A model generated the notes under the pieces. The model searched no databases, was not told the origin of the DNA, and worked only from the letters and a program-made list of their open reading frames with translations. A program made the position numbers and the translations under genes. Shown in pieces: positions 48,836 to 59,871 of a stretch of DNA of 64,000 nucleotides; position 1 is the first letter of the stretch, and each line of letters opens with the position of its first letter. The stretch is taken from contig CAWDPQ010000005.1 in the NCBI GenBank assembly GCA_963804245.1, positions 60,610-124,609 of the forward strand. The letters run 5' to 3'. The DNA is from CAWDPQ01 sp963804245 (lineage in GTDB: Bacteria; Acidobacteriota; Vicinamibacteria; Vicinamibacterales; 2-12-FULL-66-21).

Positions 48836-49218
48836 GTGAAACACCAGCATCTAATCGCGATTGTGGACGACGAACGCTTCGTGCGGGAGTCGACCCTGAG
48901 CCTCTTCAGGTCCATGGGGCTCACGGCTCTGGCGTTTACGTCAGCCGAAGAATTCCTCGACTCCGGCTGTGTCGGTAGTACGTCGTGCCTGGTCCGCGAT
49001 GTGCAGATGCCAGGGATGGGTGGACTCAAATTGCAGAGTCACTTGGCAGCGGTCGGCGCATCCCCATCGTGTTCGTCACGGCGTTCCACGATGAAGGAGT
49101 TCGCACCAAAGCGCTGGAGGCCGGGGCCGTGACTTTTCTGACCGAGCCGTTCAACGCACGCGACCTGCTCGACGGCTTGGAGTCGTCGCTGCCGCGGGAG
49201 ACGAACGGCTCGGCGTAG
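48836..49218 (+). pseudogene. Single-domain FixJ-type response regulator, frameshifted
   Basis: The start is GTG 48836 behind AGGAAGGA. Receiver features are IVDDERFVRESTLSLFRSMG and LVRDVQMPGMGGLKLQ (phospho-acceptor Asp). A one-base deletion near 49050 moves the rest (RRIPIVFVTAFHDEGVRTKALEAGA) to another frame, ending at 49218. The normally invariant Lys of FLTKPF is Glu here (FLTEPF). There is no output domain. It shares ancestry with the minus-strand fragment just upstream. Confidence 0.8.
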
Positions 49219-49248
49219 CTTTCGATTGCGGAGGAAGTGAGGTTTCGA

Positions 49249-49872
49249 ATGAAAGCTCCCCGAATTCTGTTGGCAGACGATCACACGATGTTCCTGGAGG
49301 CGCTGCGTTCTCTGCTGGAGCCGGAGTTCGAGATTGTTGGAATGGTGACCAACGGGCGCGCACTGATCTCCGAATGCGGACGTCTGAAGCCCGATGCGGT
49401 CGTCCTCGATATTGCCATGCCACTCCTCGGCGGGTTGGATGCGGCCCGGCAGCTCAAGGCGGAAGGGAACAGCACGAAGCTGATTTTCCTAACCATGAAC
49501 TCGGATCCTGAAATCGCCGGCGAGGTACTGCGCCTCGGGGCGGTAGCATTCCTGCTCAAGACGTCAGCCGCCAGTGAGCTCAAGACCGCGATCCACGAGG
49601 CGCTCCAGGGACGCTCGTACATCACACCGCTCATTACCCGTGACGTCGTCGATTCGCTGTCGATTCAGCGGAAGAAGCCGGACCTGACGCTGCGACAGCG
49701 AGAGGTGCTCCAGCTGCTCGCCGAAGGTCGATCGATGAAGGAAGTCGGGGCGTTGATGAACCTGGCGCCTCGGACCGTGGCTTTTCACAAGTACCGCATG
49801 ATGGAACAACTTCGCGTGACGAGTACCGCCGAGCTCGTGCGCTTTGCCGTCAGAAACGGAGTGGTTGCGTGA
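49249..49872 (+). CDS. NarL/FixJ-type response regulator
   Basis: A 207-residue DNA-binding regulator. The receiver domain has ADDH, phospho-acceptor Asp54 (VVLDIAMPLLGG) and Lys in AFLLKTSA. The C-terminal LuxR-type helix-turn-helix is LTLRQREVLQLLAEGRSMKE...NLAPRTVAFHKYRMM. I take ATG 49249; an in-frame GTG at 49237 lies inside the GGAGGAAG ribosome site. The stop overlaps the kinase start (TGATG), so the two form a two-component pair. The pair is intact, in contrast to the wreckage upstream. Confidence 0.93.
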   Translation: MKAPRILLADDHTMFLEALRSLLEPEFEIVGMVTNGRALISECGRLKPDAVVLDIAMPLLGGLDAARQLKAEGNSTKLIFLTMNSDPEIAGEVLRLGAVAFLLKTSAASELKTAIHEALQGRSYITPLITRDVVDSLSIQRKKPDLTLRQREVLQLLAEGRSMKEVGALMNLAPRTVAFHKYRMMEQLRVTSTAELVRFAVRNGVVA

Positions 49873-51149
49873 TGCGGAGAGGCCGTGCCAGCGGGGATCG
49901 GGCACCGCGTCGGCCGGCGGTCGCGCACGGGGCCGTCCGCGAGCGGCGGCAGTTCGAGACGTTGCTCTCCAGTCTGCTTTCGGATTTCACCGAGGACGGC
50001 CGGGATCTGGCCGCCTTGATCGAAACCTGGCTGGCCCACCTGGGTCGGTGCCTGGCCGTCGATCATGCGGCGGTCTACCGCTTCAATTCAAAGGGCAAGG
50101 GATGGGAGCGCGCCTATGCATGGGCCGCCCACACGACCGAGCCCTTGCCGGTCTCGGTAAGTCCGTCGGCGTATTTTGGACCCCGCTCGCTGAGGAGAAT
50201 CCGCAAGGGGCTTATGGTCAGATTCGACAGCCTCGAGCAGGGACCGGTCACCGCGGAGCGAGATGGCAAGCGCTCCACGACTCATGGCCTCAAGTCAGCG
50301 CTCGGCCTGCCGTTTCGGATGGACAGCACCTCCTCGTATCTGGTGTGCGCATCGCATCGGGCGCGGTCATGGCCCGACTCGCTGGTGCATCAGCTCGCGC
50401 TAGTCGCCGAAGTCTTTAGCACTGTTATCGCACGCCGGCGGGCGGAACAGAAGCTCGACGACGTTGCCGGCAAGCTCATTCAGGCGCAGGAAGAGGAACG
50501 CAAACGCATCGGGCGCGAGCTGCACGACCACATCGGGGCAAGAATGGCGATGCTGGCGGTTTCCTGCGATAGGCTCGACGCATTACAAAGCACAGATCAG
50601 GCGACGAGTCGCCACCGCGTCGGACTGAGGCAGCAAATCACCGATGTCGCACGCGAGCTCCGCGATTTGTCGCACGGCCTCCACCCCGAAACGCTCGAGT
50701 ACGTCGGACTGGTGCCAGCCCTGCGGCAGCTCGTCAACGAGTTCTCGCTCCGGCATGACCTGGCCATCGCATTTGCGCACGCATCCGTGCCGCAGCTGCC
50801 CCCCGACGTCACGCTCTCCCTCTTTCGTGTGGCAGAAGAAAGCCTCACCAACGTCGCGAACCACAGCCAAGCGATTTCCGCCCGCGTCAACGTCCGTGGT
50901 ACTGGTGAGGCGATCGAGCTGACGATCGAGGATTCCGGGATCGGCTTCGAACAGCGCGCCACGAGCAGTGGACTCGGCCTGGTGAGCATGCGCGAGCGGA
51001 TGCGACTGGTGGTCGGAACCATCGAGATCAGATCCGCACCGTCTCGAGGTACAAAAGTGCAGGCGCGGGTTCCGCTGCCTCACTGCCTGCTGGAAACCTC
51101 CGCGCCTGCCGCAACCGAGACGACCAGCCTGCCGAATCGAAACGGCTAA
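49872..51149 (+). CDS. NarX-like sensor histidine kinase with GAF domain
   Basis: A 425-residue soluble kinase. A GAF-like sensor (residues ~20-190, WLAHLGRCLAVDHAAVYRF...GLPFRM) is followed by HisKA_3 with the phosphorylated His in RKRIGRELHDHIG. The HATPase_c domain carries the N box (VAEESLTNVANHSQ) and G box (IEDSGIGFE, SGLGLVSMRER). There are no membrane helices, so it senses a cytoplasmic cue. It is translationally coupled to the regulator upstream and ends tail-to-tail with htrA, overlapping by 4 nt. Confidence 0.92.
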   Translation: MRRGRASGDRAPRRPAVAHGAVRERRQFETLLSSLLSDFTEDGRDLAALIETWLAHLGRCLAVDHAAVYRFNSKGKGWERAYAWAAHTTEPLPVSVSPSAYFGPRSLRRIRKGLMVRFDSLEQGPVTAERDGKRSTTHGLKSALGLPFRMDSTSSYLVCASHRARSWPDSLVHQLALVAEVFSTVIARRRAEQKLDDVAGKLIQAQEEERKRIGRELHDHIGARMAMLAVSCDRLDALQSTDQATSRHRVGLRQQITDVARELRDLSHGLHPETLEYVGLVPALRQLVNEFSLRHDLAIAFAHASVPQLPPDVTLSLFRVAEESLTNVANHSQAISARVNVRGTGEAIELTIEDSGIGFEQRATSSGLGLVSMRERMRLVVGTIEIRSAPSRGTKVQARVPLPHCLLETSAPAATETTSLPNRNG

Positions 51150-52349
51150 CGAGCCCGACTCTCGACCTCATCGAAGTTCAACGCATCAACTTTGACGCGC
51201 AGCGCCGTCTGCCGGCTGTCCCGCACGACCTTGATGGGTACTTCGGTTCCAGGGGCCGTGTTGGCGACCAACCGCACCAGCTCGTCACTGTTCTTGATCG
51301 GCTGGCCGTTGTATTCGACGATCACGTCGCCCGCCTTCAGTCCCGCGCGCGCCGCCGGGCCATCACCATCGACGCCCTGGACCAGGGCGCCGCGCCGGTC
51401 AGGCACGCCAAGGGACTCCGCCGTGTCTTTCGGCACGGGGCGTACCTGCACGCCAATCCGCCCACGCATCACTTTGCCGCTCTGCAACTGTGGCAGCAAG
51501 TCGCGGACGACATTGATCGGGACAGCAAACCCTATCCCCACATTGCCGCCAACGGGACCTGGTACCGAGAATGGCCGTGTTGATGCCGACGACTTCTCCG
51601 CGCACGTTGAGCAACGGGCCGCCGGAGTTGCCGGGGTTGATGGCCGCGTCGGTCTGCAGCATCTCCTGAATCCGGCCTTCAACGGGGTAGAACGGCCGCC
51701 CTCGCGCGCTGATGACACCAACGGTCACCGTATGCGCAAGTCCAAATGGATTGCCGATGGCGACGACCCAGTCGCCCGGCTTCATCTGGCCCGAATCGCC
51801 GAACTTCGCCGCCGCCAGACCGGCCGGCGCCGAAACCAGCCGGACCAGCGCGCTGTCGGTGAGCGGATCGCGCCCGACCACCTTGGCCTCGAATGTGTGG
51901 CTCTCCTCGTCGCCCTCATCGTCTCCTGAAAACAACGCGACCTCGATGCGCGAGGCATTCGCGACGACATGATTGTTGGTGAGGATCAGCCCCGCCGTAT
52001 CGATGATGAAGCCGGAGCCGGCTCCACCCTGTCGGCGCTCCTGCGAAGGATCCAGACTCGGCAACCGGAAGAAGTCGCGCAGATCCATACCAGGGTCGCT
52101 GGTGTCGGGCCGGGTGCTGCGCATCTCCGAGCGAATGCTCACGACCATCGGCACCTGCGCATCGGCGATGCGCCGGAACGTCTGGTCGTCGATGGGGCCC
52201 GCCACTGGCGCGGCGCTGACCGCCGGCGTGGTCACCGAGGACAGTGGTGTCCTCGTATTGCCACCGAATCGCGACGGAAGCACAAGGGCGGCGACTACGA
52301 GCGCCATTCCGACTACGCACAACGCGATTACGATCTTGCGCATGAACAT
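51146..52349 (-). CDS. HtrA/DegP-type serine protease (single frameshift)
   Basis: A periplasmic protease with one N-terminal membrane anchor (VIALCVVGMALVVAALVL). The trypsin-like triad is complete: His127 (ILTNNHVVA), Asp165 (DPLTDSALV) and Ser242 (INPGNSGGPL). After VVGINTAIL the frame changes near 51570 and continues as GGNVGIGFAVPINVVRDLL into one PDZ domain (RGALVQGVDGDGPAARAGL). There is a good GAGG ribosome site 7 nt before ATG 52349. It is the last gene of the hsp20-dnaK series. DegP is also a member of stress-tolerance islands in Proteobacteria. Confidence 0.9.
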
Positions 52350-52377
52350 GCCTGCACCTCACTCCGCGACCTCGGCT

Positions 52378-54078
<1,701 letters not shown>

Positions 54079-54107
54079 GCGAGGCCTCCGCTAGCTGTCA
54101 GGAACGT

Positions 54108-54569
54108 TCATCTCGTCTTGATCGGAATGCGGCGCGCCGTCTGCCCGGGCGTGGTCCGCGGGAACCTCACGGTCAGCACGCCGCGTTCGACTCGTGCCTC
54201 CGCCTCGTCGATGTCGAGACCTTCGGGCAGCGCGACGGTTTGCACCAGACGTCTTTCCTCGTTGCCCTCGCGGTGCTCGGCGGTGATCGAGAGTCCGGCC
54301 GGCGTCACGCTGAGGTTCACTTCATTCGGATCGAAGCCCGGAACTTCGACCGTGACGACGAACTCACGGTCGGTTTCGCGGACCTCGGGCAGCGAGAGGC
54401 CCGGATAGTCGATGCTGTAGCCCCAGGGCTCCTCGAAGAACCGCTGCAACCAGCGATCGAAGTCGTCCTTGAGCGCCAACGCCTGCGTATGAGCCGGCCG
54501 CCTTTCGAGCTGCTGTTGTTCGCCGCGCGCCGGGAGGAGCGCGGCCACCTTGTCCATGATGCCCATCAC
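54108..54569 (-). CDS. Small heat-shock protein Hsp20 (copy 1)
   Basis: A 153-residue holdase. The alpha-crystallin domain runs from about residue 58 (SLPEVRETDREFVVTVEVPGF) to the conserved A-x-x-x-x-G-V-L motif (ARVERGVLTVRFPR), and the C-terminal RIPIKTR holds the I-x-I oligomerisation motif (IPI). It sits 29 bp before dnaK in the same transcript direction. It is the most conventional of the three tandem copies. Confidence 0.93.
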   Translation of the reverse strand: MMGIMDKVAALLPARGEQQQLERRPAHTQALALKDDFDRWLQRFFEEPWGYSIDYPGLSLPEVRETDREFVVTVEVPGFDPNEVNLSVTPAGLSITAEHREGNEERRLVQTVALPEGLDIDEAEARVERGVLTVRFPRTTPGQTARRIPIKTR

Positions 54570-54582
54570 GTCACCTCCAACG

Positions 54583-54960
54583 TCACTCGGCGCGAACGGA
54601 AATTTTCTTTGGCTTCATCTTTTCTGATTTCGGGATCTCCACGCGCAGGACGCCATCGCGCAGTGTCGCGGTGACGCCCGACGTGTCGAGATCCTCGGTC
54701 AGCAGAAACGTTCTCCGGTACTCGCCCAGCTCGAACTCCTGGTAGTCCGGTTCGTCGGTGCTCCGTTCAGCACGCCCGCGGACGATCAGGGCGTCGCGCT
54801 CGGTGAGTACATCGAGGCCCTCCGTTGGAACGCCGGGCATGTCGGCGAGCAGGGCGAATGCGTTGTCGGTCTCGATAATGTCGACGGGTGGAAGCAGCGT
54901 CGGAACGGCACGTTCCGTGGCTTCACGCGTCGTCGACGGGGCAGAAGTCGTCGTGGCCAT
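54583..54960 (-). CDS. Small heat-shock protein Hsp20 (copy 2)
   Basis: 125 residues from MATTTSAPSTTREAT; the open frame upstream is only shadow of copy 3. The crystallin domain runs from VDIIETDNAFALLADMPGV to LRDGVLRVEIPKSE, ending KKISVRAE. The N-terminal arm is short. Spacing to copies 1 and 3 is 13 and 16 bp, so the three genes are one transcription unit. Confidence 0.92.
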   Translation of the reverse strand: MATTTSAPSTTREATERAVPTLLPPVDIIETDNAFALLADMPGVPTEGLDVLTERDALIVRGRAERSTDEPDYQEFELGEYRRTFLLTEDLDTSGVTATLRDGVLRVEIPKSEKMKPKKISVRAE

Positions 54961-54976
54961 GTTCACTCCTCCGGTA

Positions 54977-55417
54977 TCAGCTCTTGATCGCGATCTTTTT
55001 CGGTGTCGTTTCCGGCGCCCGCGCCAGCCTGACGCGGAGCACGCCGTTCGTATACGTCGCGTCCGCCCGATCCGGATCGAGCCGTTCCTTGAGCGAGACG
55101 GCGCGCGCGAACACGCCAGCCGGCCGTTCACGCCGGTGATACTGGCCTTGTGCGGCTTCGACCTCGGCCTTGCGCTGACCGCGGATCGTGACCACGTCGC
55201 CGACGACCGTGACCTCGATCGACTCGCGGTCCATCCCTGGACACAACGCCTCGAGCACGATGCCGTCATCTTTCTTGGTGAAGTTGATAGGCGGGTATTC
55301 GCCTGACATGGTCATCGGCGACCGCAGCGCCGGGCTGAGGCCGGCGAACATATGCTCCATCTGGTGCTGCAAGCGACGCATCTCCTGCCAGGGATGCCGC
55401 TGTGATCGTGGATACAT
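54977..55417 (-). CDS. Small heat-shock protein Hsp20 (copy 3)
   Basis: 146 residues. The N-terminal arm resembles other acidobacterial Hsp20s (WQEMRRLQHQMEHMF). The crystallin domain runs from PPINFTKKDDGIVLEALCPGM to YTNGVLRVRLARA, ending KKIAIKS. The polypurine repeat at 55424-55468 supplies the ribosome site GGGAGG 7 nt before the ATG. Confidence 0.92.
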   Translation of the reverse strand: MYPRSQRHPWQEMRRLQHQMEHMFAGLSPALRSPMTMSGEYPPINFTKKDDGIVLEALCPGMDRESIEVTVVGDVVTIRGQRKAEVEAAQGQYHRRERPAGVFARAVSLKERLDPDRADATYTNGVLRVRLARAPETTPKKIAIKS

Positions 55418-55423
55418 CGAAGG

Positions 55424-55468
55424 TCCTCCCTTTCTTCTTCCTTCATCCTTCGTCCTTCTTCCTTTCTT
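55424..55468. repeat. Polypurine GAAGGACGAAGG-type repeat upstream of hsp20
   Basis: On the minus strand: AAGAAAGGAAGAAGGACGAAGGATGAAGG and on to GGGAGG. It overlaps the stop of the upstream gene and ends in the Shine-Dalgarno of Hsp20 copy 3. Related tracts are in ku (7749-7783) and at 58884-58921. Confidence 0.85.
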
Positions 55469-56069
55469 ACCGCGCTGCCGTGTTCGCCGATTCGCGGCGC
55501 ACCTTCGTCAGCAGCACGGGCTGCGACGCATAGTTCTCGAGCACGATCTGGTTCTTCTTCTTGTCGTACATGATCTTGGTGAAGAGCGACATCTTGCCCT
55601 CGCCCTCGCCGTCCCGCCCGATCCGCATTTCAATCAGCGTGAAGGGATAGTCGATCGTCCGCGGCCGGTTGGCTGCCTCCCAGAACGTGATGTAGCGATC
55701 GGTGGCCAGAACGATCTGCTCGCCGCCCTCGTCGAGCGGCATCTTTCGCGCGTACTTCAGGTCGTAGCCGATGCTGTTCGGCGTCCGGATGTAACCCACG
55801 CGCTTCATGCTCTGCAGCGTGTCGAGGAGCTTGTCGGAACCCTTTTCGAGGAGTGTCTTCAACAAGAGATCGCGCTCCTCATCGGTCGAATAGCGCTCCA
55901 CGACCATTTCTACGGTGCCGGCGCCAGTGGGACCCGGTGTCGCGATGCTCACGGCCGTCGCGACGAACCGCTCCGGCACGGCGGCCTCGATTGACGGAAG
56001 TGCCGCTGCGAGCCCGAGAGCCAGGACCAAACCGGTCGGCGTGCGGCAGAAGATCGATGTATGCGTCAT
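55467..56069 (-). CDS. Exported hypothetical protein of the stress cluster
   Basis: 200 residues with a signal peptide (TPTGLVLALGLAAALPSIEA). The mature part has no family I recognise; visible features are KTLLEKGSDKLLDTLQSMKRVGYIRTPNSIG and FTLIEMRIGRDGEGEGKMSL. It lies between hdeD and the hsp20 genes on the same strand, so a role in envelope stress is plausible but not shown. Confidence 0.8.
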   Translation of the reverse strand: MTHTSIFCRTPTGLVLALGLAAALPSIEAAVPERFVATAVSIATPGPTGAGTVEMVVERYSTDEERDLLLKTLLEKGSDKLLDTLQSMKRVGYIRTPNSIGYDLKYARKMPLDEGGEQIVLATDRYITFWEAANRPRTIDYPFTLIEMRIGRDGEGEGKMSLFTKIMYDKKKNQIVLENYASQPVLLTKVRRESANTAAR

Positions 56070-56097
56070 TTGTCTGCCTCCTGATGAGCTCAGCGGT

Positions 56098-56647
56098 TTA
56101 CGCGCGAGCCATTTCCTGAGAAAACTGGCGGAGCCGTAGCGAAAGAGGGATGAGCGCGATGCCCGAGGCCATCGCGTAGATTCCGATCAGCCACACGAGC
56201 GCGAGAAGACCCGCCGGAGCCCAGATGATCAGCATCACGCCGAAGAGGACCGAGAGCAGGCCGCTCGTGGCCAGCAGCCATTCGCCGGTGATTTCCTTGC
56301 GAAGCGCGATCGCCGTCACGCTCGCCATGACACCGGTGAAAATTGCCCAGGTCGCAATGACGGCGAGTAGTGCGATGGCGGTGATACCGGGATACAAGAA
56401 GGTGACAACACCTGCGCCGATGCCAAAGATGCCTTCGAAGAGCAGTGCGGCGAGGCCGCGCTCTCTGCGCCCGGTGATAGCCATGATGAGCGCCAGCACG
56501 CCGTCGACCAGCGCGTACGCACCGAAGAGGAGGACCAGCGCGGCAAGTGTCGGTCCAGGCATGAACAGCGCAATCAGTCCGAACAGGACGCCGAGCAGTC
56601 CACGTAAGAGCAGCAGACCCCAGTTATCCGCAAGTCACCACGAGCAT
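56098..56647 (-). CDS. hdeD: HdeD-family (DUF308) membrane protein, N-terminal frameshift
   Basis: A six-helix DUF308 protein. The intact frame (to 56562) starts at MPGPTLAALVLLFGAYALVDG, in the middle of a helix. The missing first helix NWGLLLLRGLLGVLFGLIALF is encoded in frame just upstream, behind ATG 56647 (MLVV) but separated by a small indel and a TGA. Thus the full gene is 56098-56647. HdeD homologues protect against acid in E. coli and are part of the transmissible locus of stress tolerance. Confidence 0.85.
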
Positions 56648-56730
56648 GGATCCTCCTTCGATTCACCCGCAGGTCAGCGATCGGACACCGCGGCCCTCAG
56701 ATAGTGATGAACGAACGGCACGCCGACTTT

Positions 56731-57904
56731 TCAATGCCTCCATGATTCGGCCCTGGGCCCGCCGACGTGCGTTTCTACCAACGGCGCCTTGAAGCGAAGC
56801 AGCGCTGCCAACCCCTTGGCGTTCTGCATCAGACGCGTTCCGAGATCATCGTGAAAGACCTCAACCCGCCCACCCTGCTCGCGGGTCCGCGCCATGGCAC
56901 GGTGCACGAGGTCGTGCGTTTCGCGGGTCAGAGACTGGCAGGCGGGGCAGCGCGACCGTGAACTGGCATCCAGGCGGCCGCAGTTCGAGCACTCGACACC
57001 CGAGAGTCGCAGCGCATCCGCCACGATCAAGGTCTGGACGTCGCCCATCCACAGTGCGTCGAGCGTCGCCGTGATGCCGAGCGCGCCGCTGTCCTTCGAT
57101 GCACTGGCGCGCATCAACTCGTCGAACAAGCGGGTCTCGACCCCTCGTTCGATTCCGCCGCTCGATATCCTGCGTCCGCGCGAGCAGTTCGGTCGGACTG
57201 GCGTCGATGGCGGCAGGAATCACGGCGACCAGGCGATGCGCGAGCGTCGCATTCAGGAGGCGACGAAGCTCGCTGGTCGCCTCCTTTGGGCCGGCAATGA
57301 TGAGCCGATCGAACCGTTGTGAGCGATGCAGGCTCTGGAGATGGCGGACGACGCGCTTCAGGTGCCAGTTGACGTGGGCCTCGTGGTGGCGCTGAAAGCG
57401 CGCCTGCGCGACCCCTCCCTGTGCGTGCTTGCCCGGGACCGCGTCCGTAAAGGCCACGCTCTCCTCGATCGCTCCCGCGACGACGGTGAACAGCCGGGCG
57501 CGCCGCTTGTCGACGAGGGCCACGCTGTACAACTCGTGTTCGTCGAGCACTTCGAGCAGCGGCGCCACGTCAACCGTTTCGTCGAAGGCGATGTGATCGT
57601 CCACACGAACCGACAGCGCGAGCGCAGTCATCAGCCCGCGCGCCCTGCAGGCGAACAAGGCCAGCGCCTTGCCTTGCAGTCGCTCCGACTCGAGCCACGT
57701 ACGAACCGTCGCTGCTTCCCGCACGAGGTCGGGACGCAGCCGATCGTCGAGGTGTTCGCGTGCTTCCTTCACGAGATCGTCGAACGCCGTGACGTACGCT
57801 CGCCGGATGTGGCGGGGCGGGTCGAGGTGCAGGAATACGCTCAGGACGCGGGCGCCGCGGGCATCACACCGCTCGAGCTTTTCGATGTCAGCCATGGTGA
57901 GCAT
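56731..57904 (-). CDS. Bacterial eRF1-like (baeRF) protein with zinc ribbon, one frameshift
   Basis: Resembles the bacterial archaeo-eukaryotic release factor group. An N-terminal domain (SVFLHLDPPRHIRRAY), a Vms1/eRF1-like middle with LYSVALVDKRRARLFTVVAG and HEAHVNWHLKRVVRHL, a pelota-like FDRLIIAGPKEATSEL, then a frame change near 57150 (one extra A) into LFDELMRASAS...DALRLSGVECSNCGRL and a zinc ribbon CSNCGRLDASSRSRCPAC. Such proteins may act on stalled ribosomes; biochemistry is scarce. It lies between the BON gene and hdeD. Confidence 0.82.
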
Positions 57905-57927
57905 GAGGTTGAGCGTGGCGACAGATC

Positions 57928-58599
57928 CTAGAATTGGATCGTGATGCGGTTGTCCACCCGCGTCACCCCGGGTGCCGACCAGGCGGTGCGTTCAGCCTCC
58001 TGCTTCTCAGCCCAGGAACGCACGGTGCCCCGCAGGATCACCTTGCTGCCTTCCACTTCAACCGTGATGCGTTTCGCATCCTCTTCAGTGATCCGCTTGA
58101 GCGCCTGTTCGATCTTTTGTTTCAGGTCGCTCGGCGAGACCTTCGGTGTCACCTTGATAAGGTTGCTGACGCCCTTCACGCCGATGAGTCGACGGACGGC
58201 GCGCTCCGCCGCGTCTTTCTGGTATTGCCACTCGACCTGGCCCTCGAGCGTCGCCCAGCCCTTCGCCACGGTCAATTTCACGCTTCCGGGAGGGACGAAG
58301 GCATCCCATTCGATCGCGCGTGTGGCGGCGGCCGCGATATCGGTATCCGTGCGTTCAGATGAGCCCGGCAACCGGACTTCAATCTCGTTCGCCACGGCCT
58401 TCACTCCCCGTACTCGGTGAGCGCGCTCCTCAGCAGCCCATTTCTTGAGATAGGAATCGATGTAGCCCGTCAGCGTTACGACACCGTCCTTGACGATGAC
58501 ACCAATCTCGTTGGGCTGAAGACGCGCATCCCATTTGAACTCTTCCAGGACGTTTGCCTGGATCTCAGCATCGGATCGTGTCTCGGTTGCTGTTGCCAT
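57928..58599 (-). CDS. Triple BON-domain protein
   Basis: 223 residues from MATATETRSDAE; the start is fixed by AGGGGGC seven nt upstream. Three BON repeats are visible: IGVIVKDGVVTLTGYIDS, VKLTVAKGWATLEGQVEWQ and ITVEVEGSKVILRGTVRSW. There is no signal peptide, so it is probably cytoplasmic, unlike OsmY. BON proteins bind phospholipids or protect against osmotic shock. It is the first gene of the minus-strand stress run and is upstream of the eRF1-like gene. Confidence 0.9.
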   Translation of the reverse strand: MATATETRSDAEIQANVLEEFKWDARLQPNEIGVIVKDGVVTLTGYIDSYLKKWAAEERAHRVRGVKAVANEIEVRLPGSSERTDTDIAAAATRAIEWDAFVPPGSVKLTVAKGWATLEGQVEWQYQKDAAERAVRRLIGVKGVSNLIKVTPKVSPSDLKQKIEQALKRITEEDAKRITVEVEGSKVILRGTVRSWAEKQEAERTAWSAPGVTRVDNRITIQF

Positions 58600-58961
58600 A
58601 AGGTGCCCCCTTTTTCTTTGCCGCCCGAGCCGATCAGTGACGTGTGGGCGCGCTGATCGACGACCTGTCGAATCTATCGCCATGATTCGGCGGCGACTAC
58701 TGGCAGAAGTGATAATTGTTCGATGAAAAAATCACAGCGCTGCGCCGAAGCGCAGTCACCGCTGACGCGAGCGTGTCGGTCCCGCGCCGCATTTGTTCCG
58801 GTCGCGGCCATCGTTCGAGCAAACGAGTTCCCTTCGAACGTCGACGCGCGGTTCAGGTACCTTGCGTTGCTTCGTTCGCCCACAAGAAAGGACGAAGGAC
58901 GAAGGAAGAAGGAAGGAAAAACCGGGGGACAGGTACCCTGATCATCGGACCGGAGGAAGCT
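58600..58961. other. Divergent intergenic region with polypurine repeat
   Basis: A 360-bp gap between divergent genes. It contains a small hairpin CTGCGCCGAAGCGCAG near 58738, an AT-rich segment around 58700-58735 that could carry the promoter of the stress run, and a polypurine tract (58884-58921) of the GAAGGACGAAGG family. No gene is supported. Confidence 0.6.
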
Positions 58962-59800
58962 ATGCGAAGAGATGAATGCTTGGCCACCATCGTCACCACG
59001 GCGGCGTTCGTGATCGGTGTCGTCATCGCACCCGTGGCGGCACTACAACAGCAACAACCACCCAAGGGCCAGCAACCGGCGGTAGCCAGTGGCAGCAAAG
59101 CCGCGACCGTGGACCTGGACGAGCTCGAGAGCAATCCGGAGAAGTTCCTGGGAAAGACCGTCACGGTCGAGGGCGAAGTGGACACGGTACTGGGTCCCCA
59201 TCTCTTCACGATCGACGAGAAGAACTGGGCCGATCCCGAGCGAGAGATGCCCGTGTTTGTGGCGGAGCCCTTTGCTGCGATGGTCCGTGCCGACGCTCCC
59301 GTGCGCGTGACGGGAACTGTCGAGAAGCTGCCGATCGCGCGAATCGATCGAGAGCCCGGTCTGCTCGGTGCGCCCAAGGTCAAGGCGGAAATTGAGGCCA
59401 AGCCAGTGCTGGTGGCCAGCGAGGTGACAACCATTGCTCCAACAGTCGTGAGCCTGCGCACGCGGACCGACACACCGGCGGGCACATCAGGTTCCGGCGC
59501 GGGCGCGATAATGACCGACGCTGGCGAAATCGCAGGGAGCAAAGGACAAGAACCTGGTGGGCCGGCGTGTCGACTTGAGCAATGCGCCTGTCAGCGGCGT
59601 CACTGATGATGGATTCTGGATCCGTCTGCCGAGCGGCGAACGAATCTTCGTGGTCCCGCCGAAGAAGGGGGCTGTCCGCGAAGGGCAGACCGCAGCGGTT
59701 CAGGGTGTCGGTGCTCGAGCTCCCGGAGGGCCTGCGGGTCAAACTGAATGCGGCTGACGAACCTATTTACATCTACGCGGACCGCGTTACTCCTCGTTGA
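58962..59800 (+). pseudogene. Exported protein with OB-like domains, two frameshifts
   Basis: The start is ATG 58962 behind GGAGG (spacing 5), with signal AAFVIGVVIAPVAALQ. The first domain (FLGKTVTVEGEVDTVLGPHLF...VRVTGTVEKL) looks like an OB-fold DUF. The frame breaks near 59550, where VGRRVDLSNAPVSGVTDDGF continues, and again near 59705, where LELPEGLRVKLNAADEPIYI continues to 59800. The two domains together match an acidobacterial exported family without known function. It is divergent from the BON-led stress run. Confidence 0.72.
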
Positions 59801-59871
59801 CGCCAGGGGTCGAACGCTGTGTTCGAGCTCGAGATGAGGACGCGTGACGATCGGCCAGCAACTTGCCGCCT

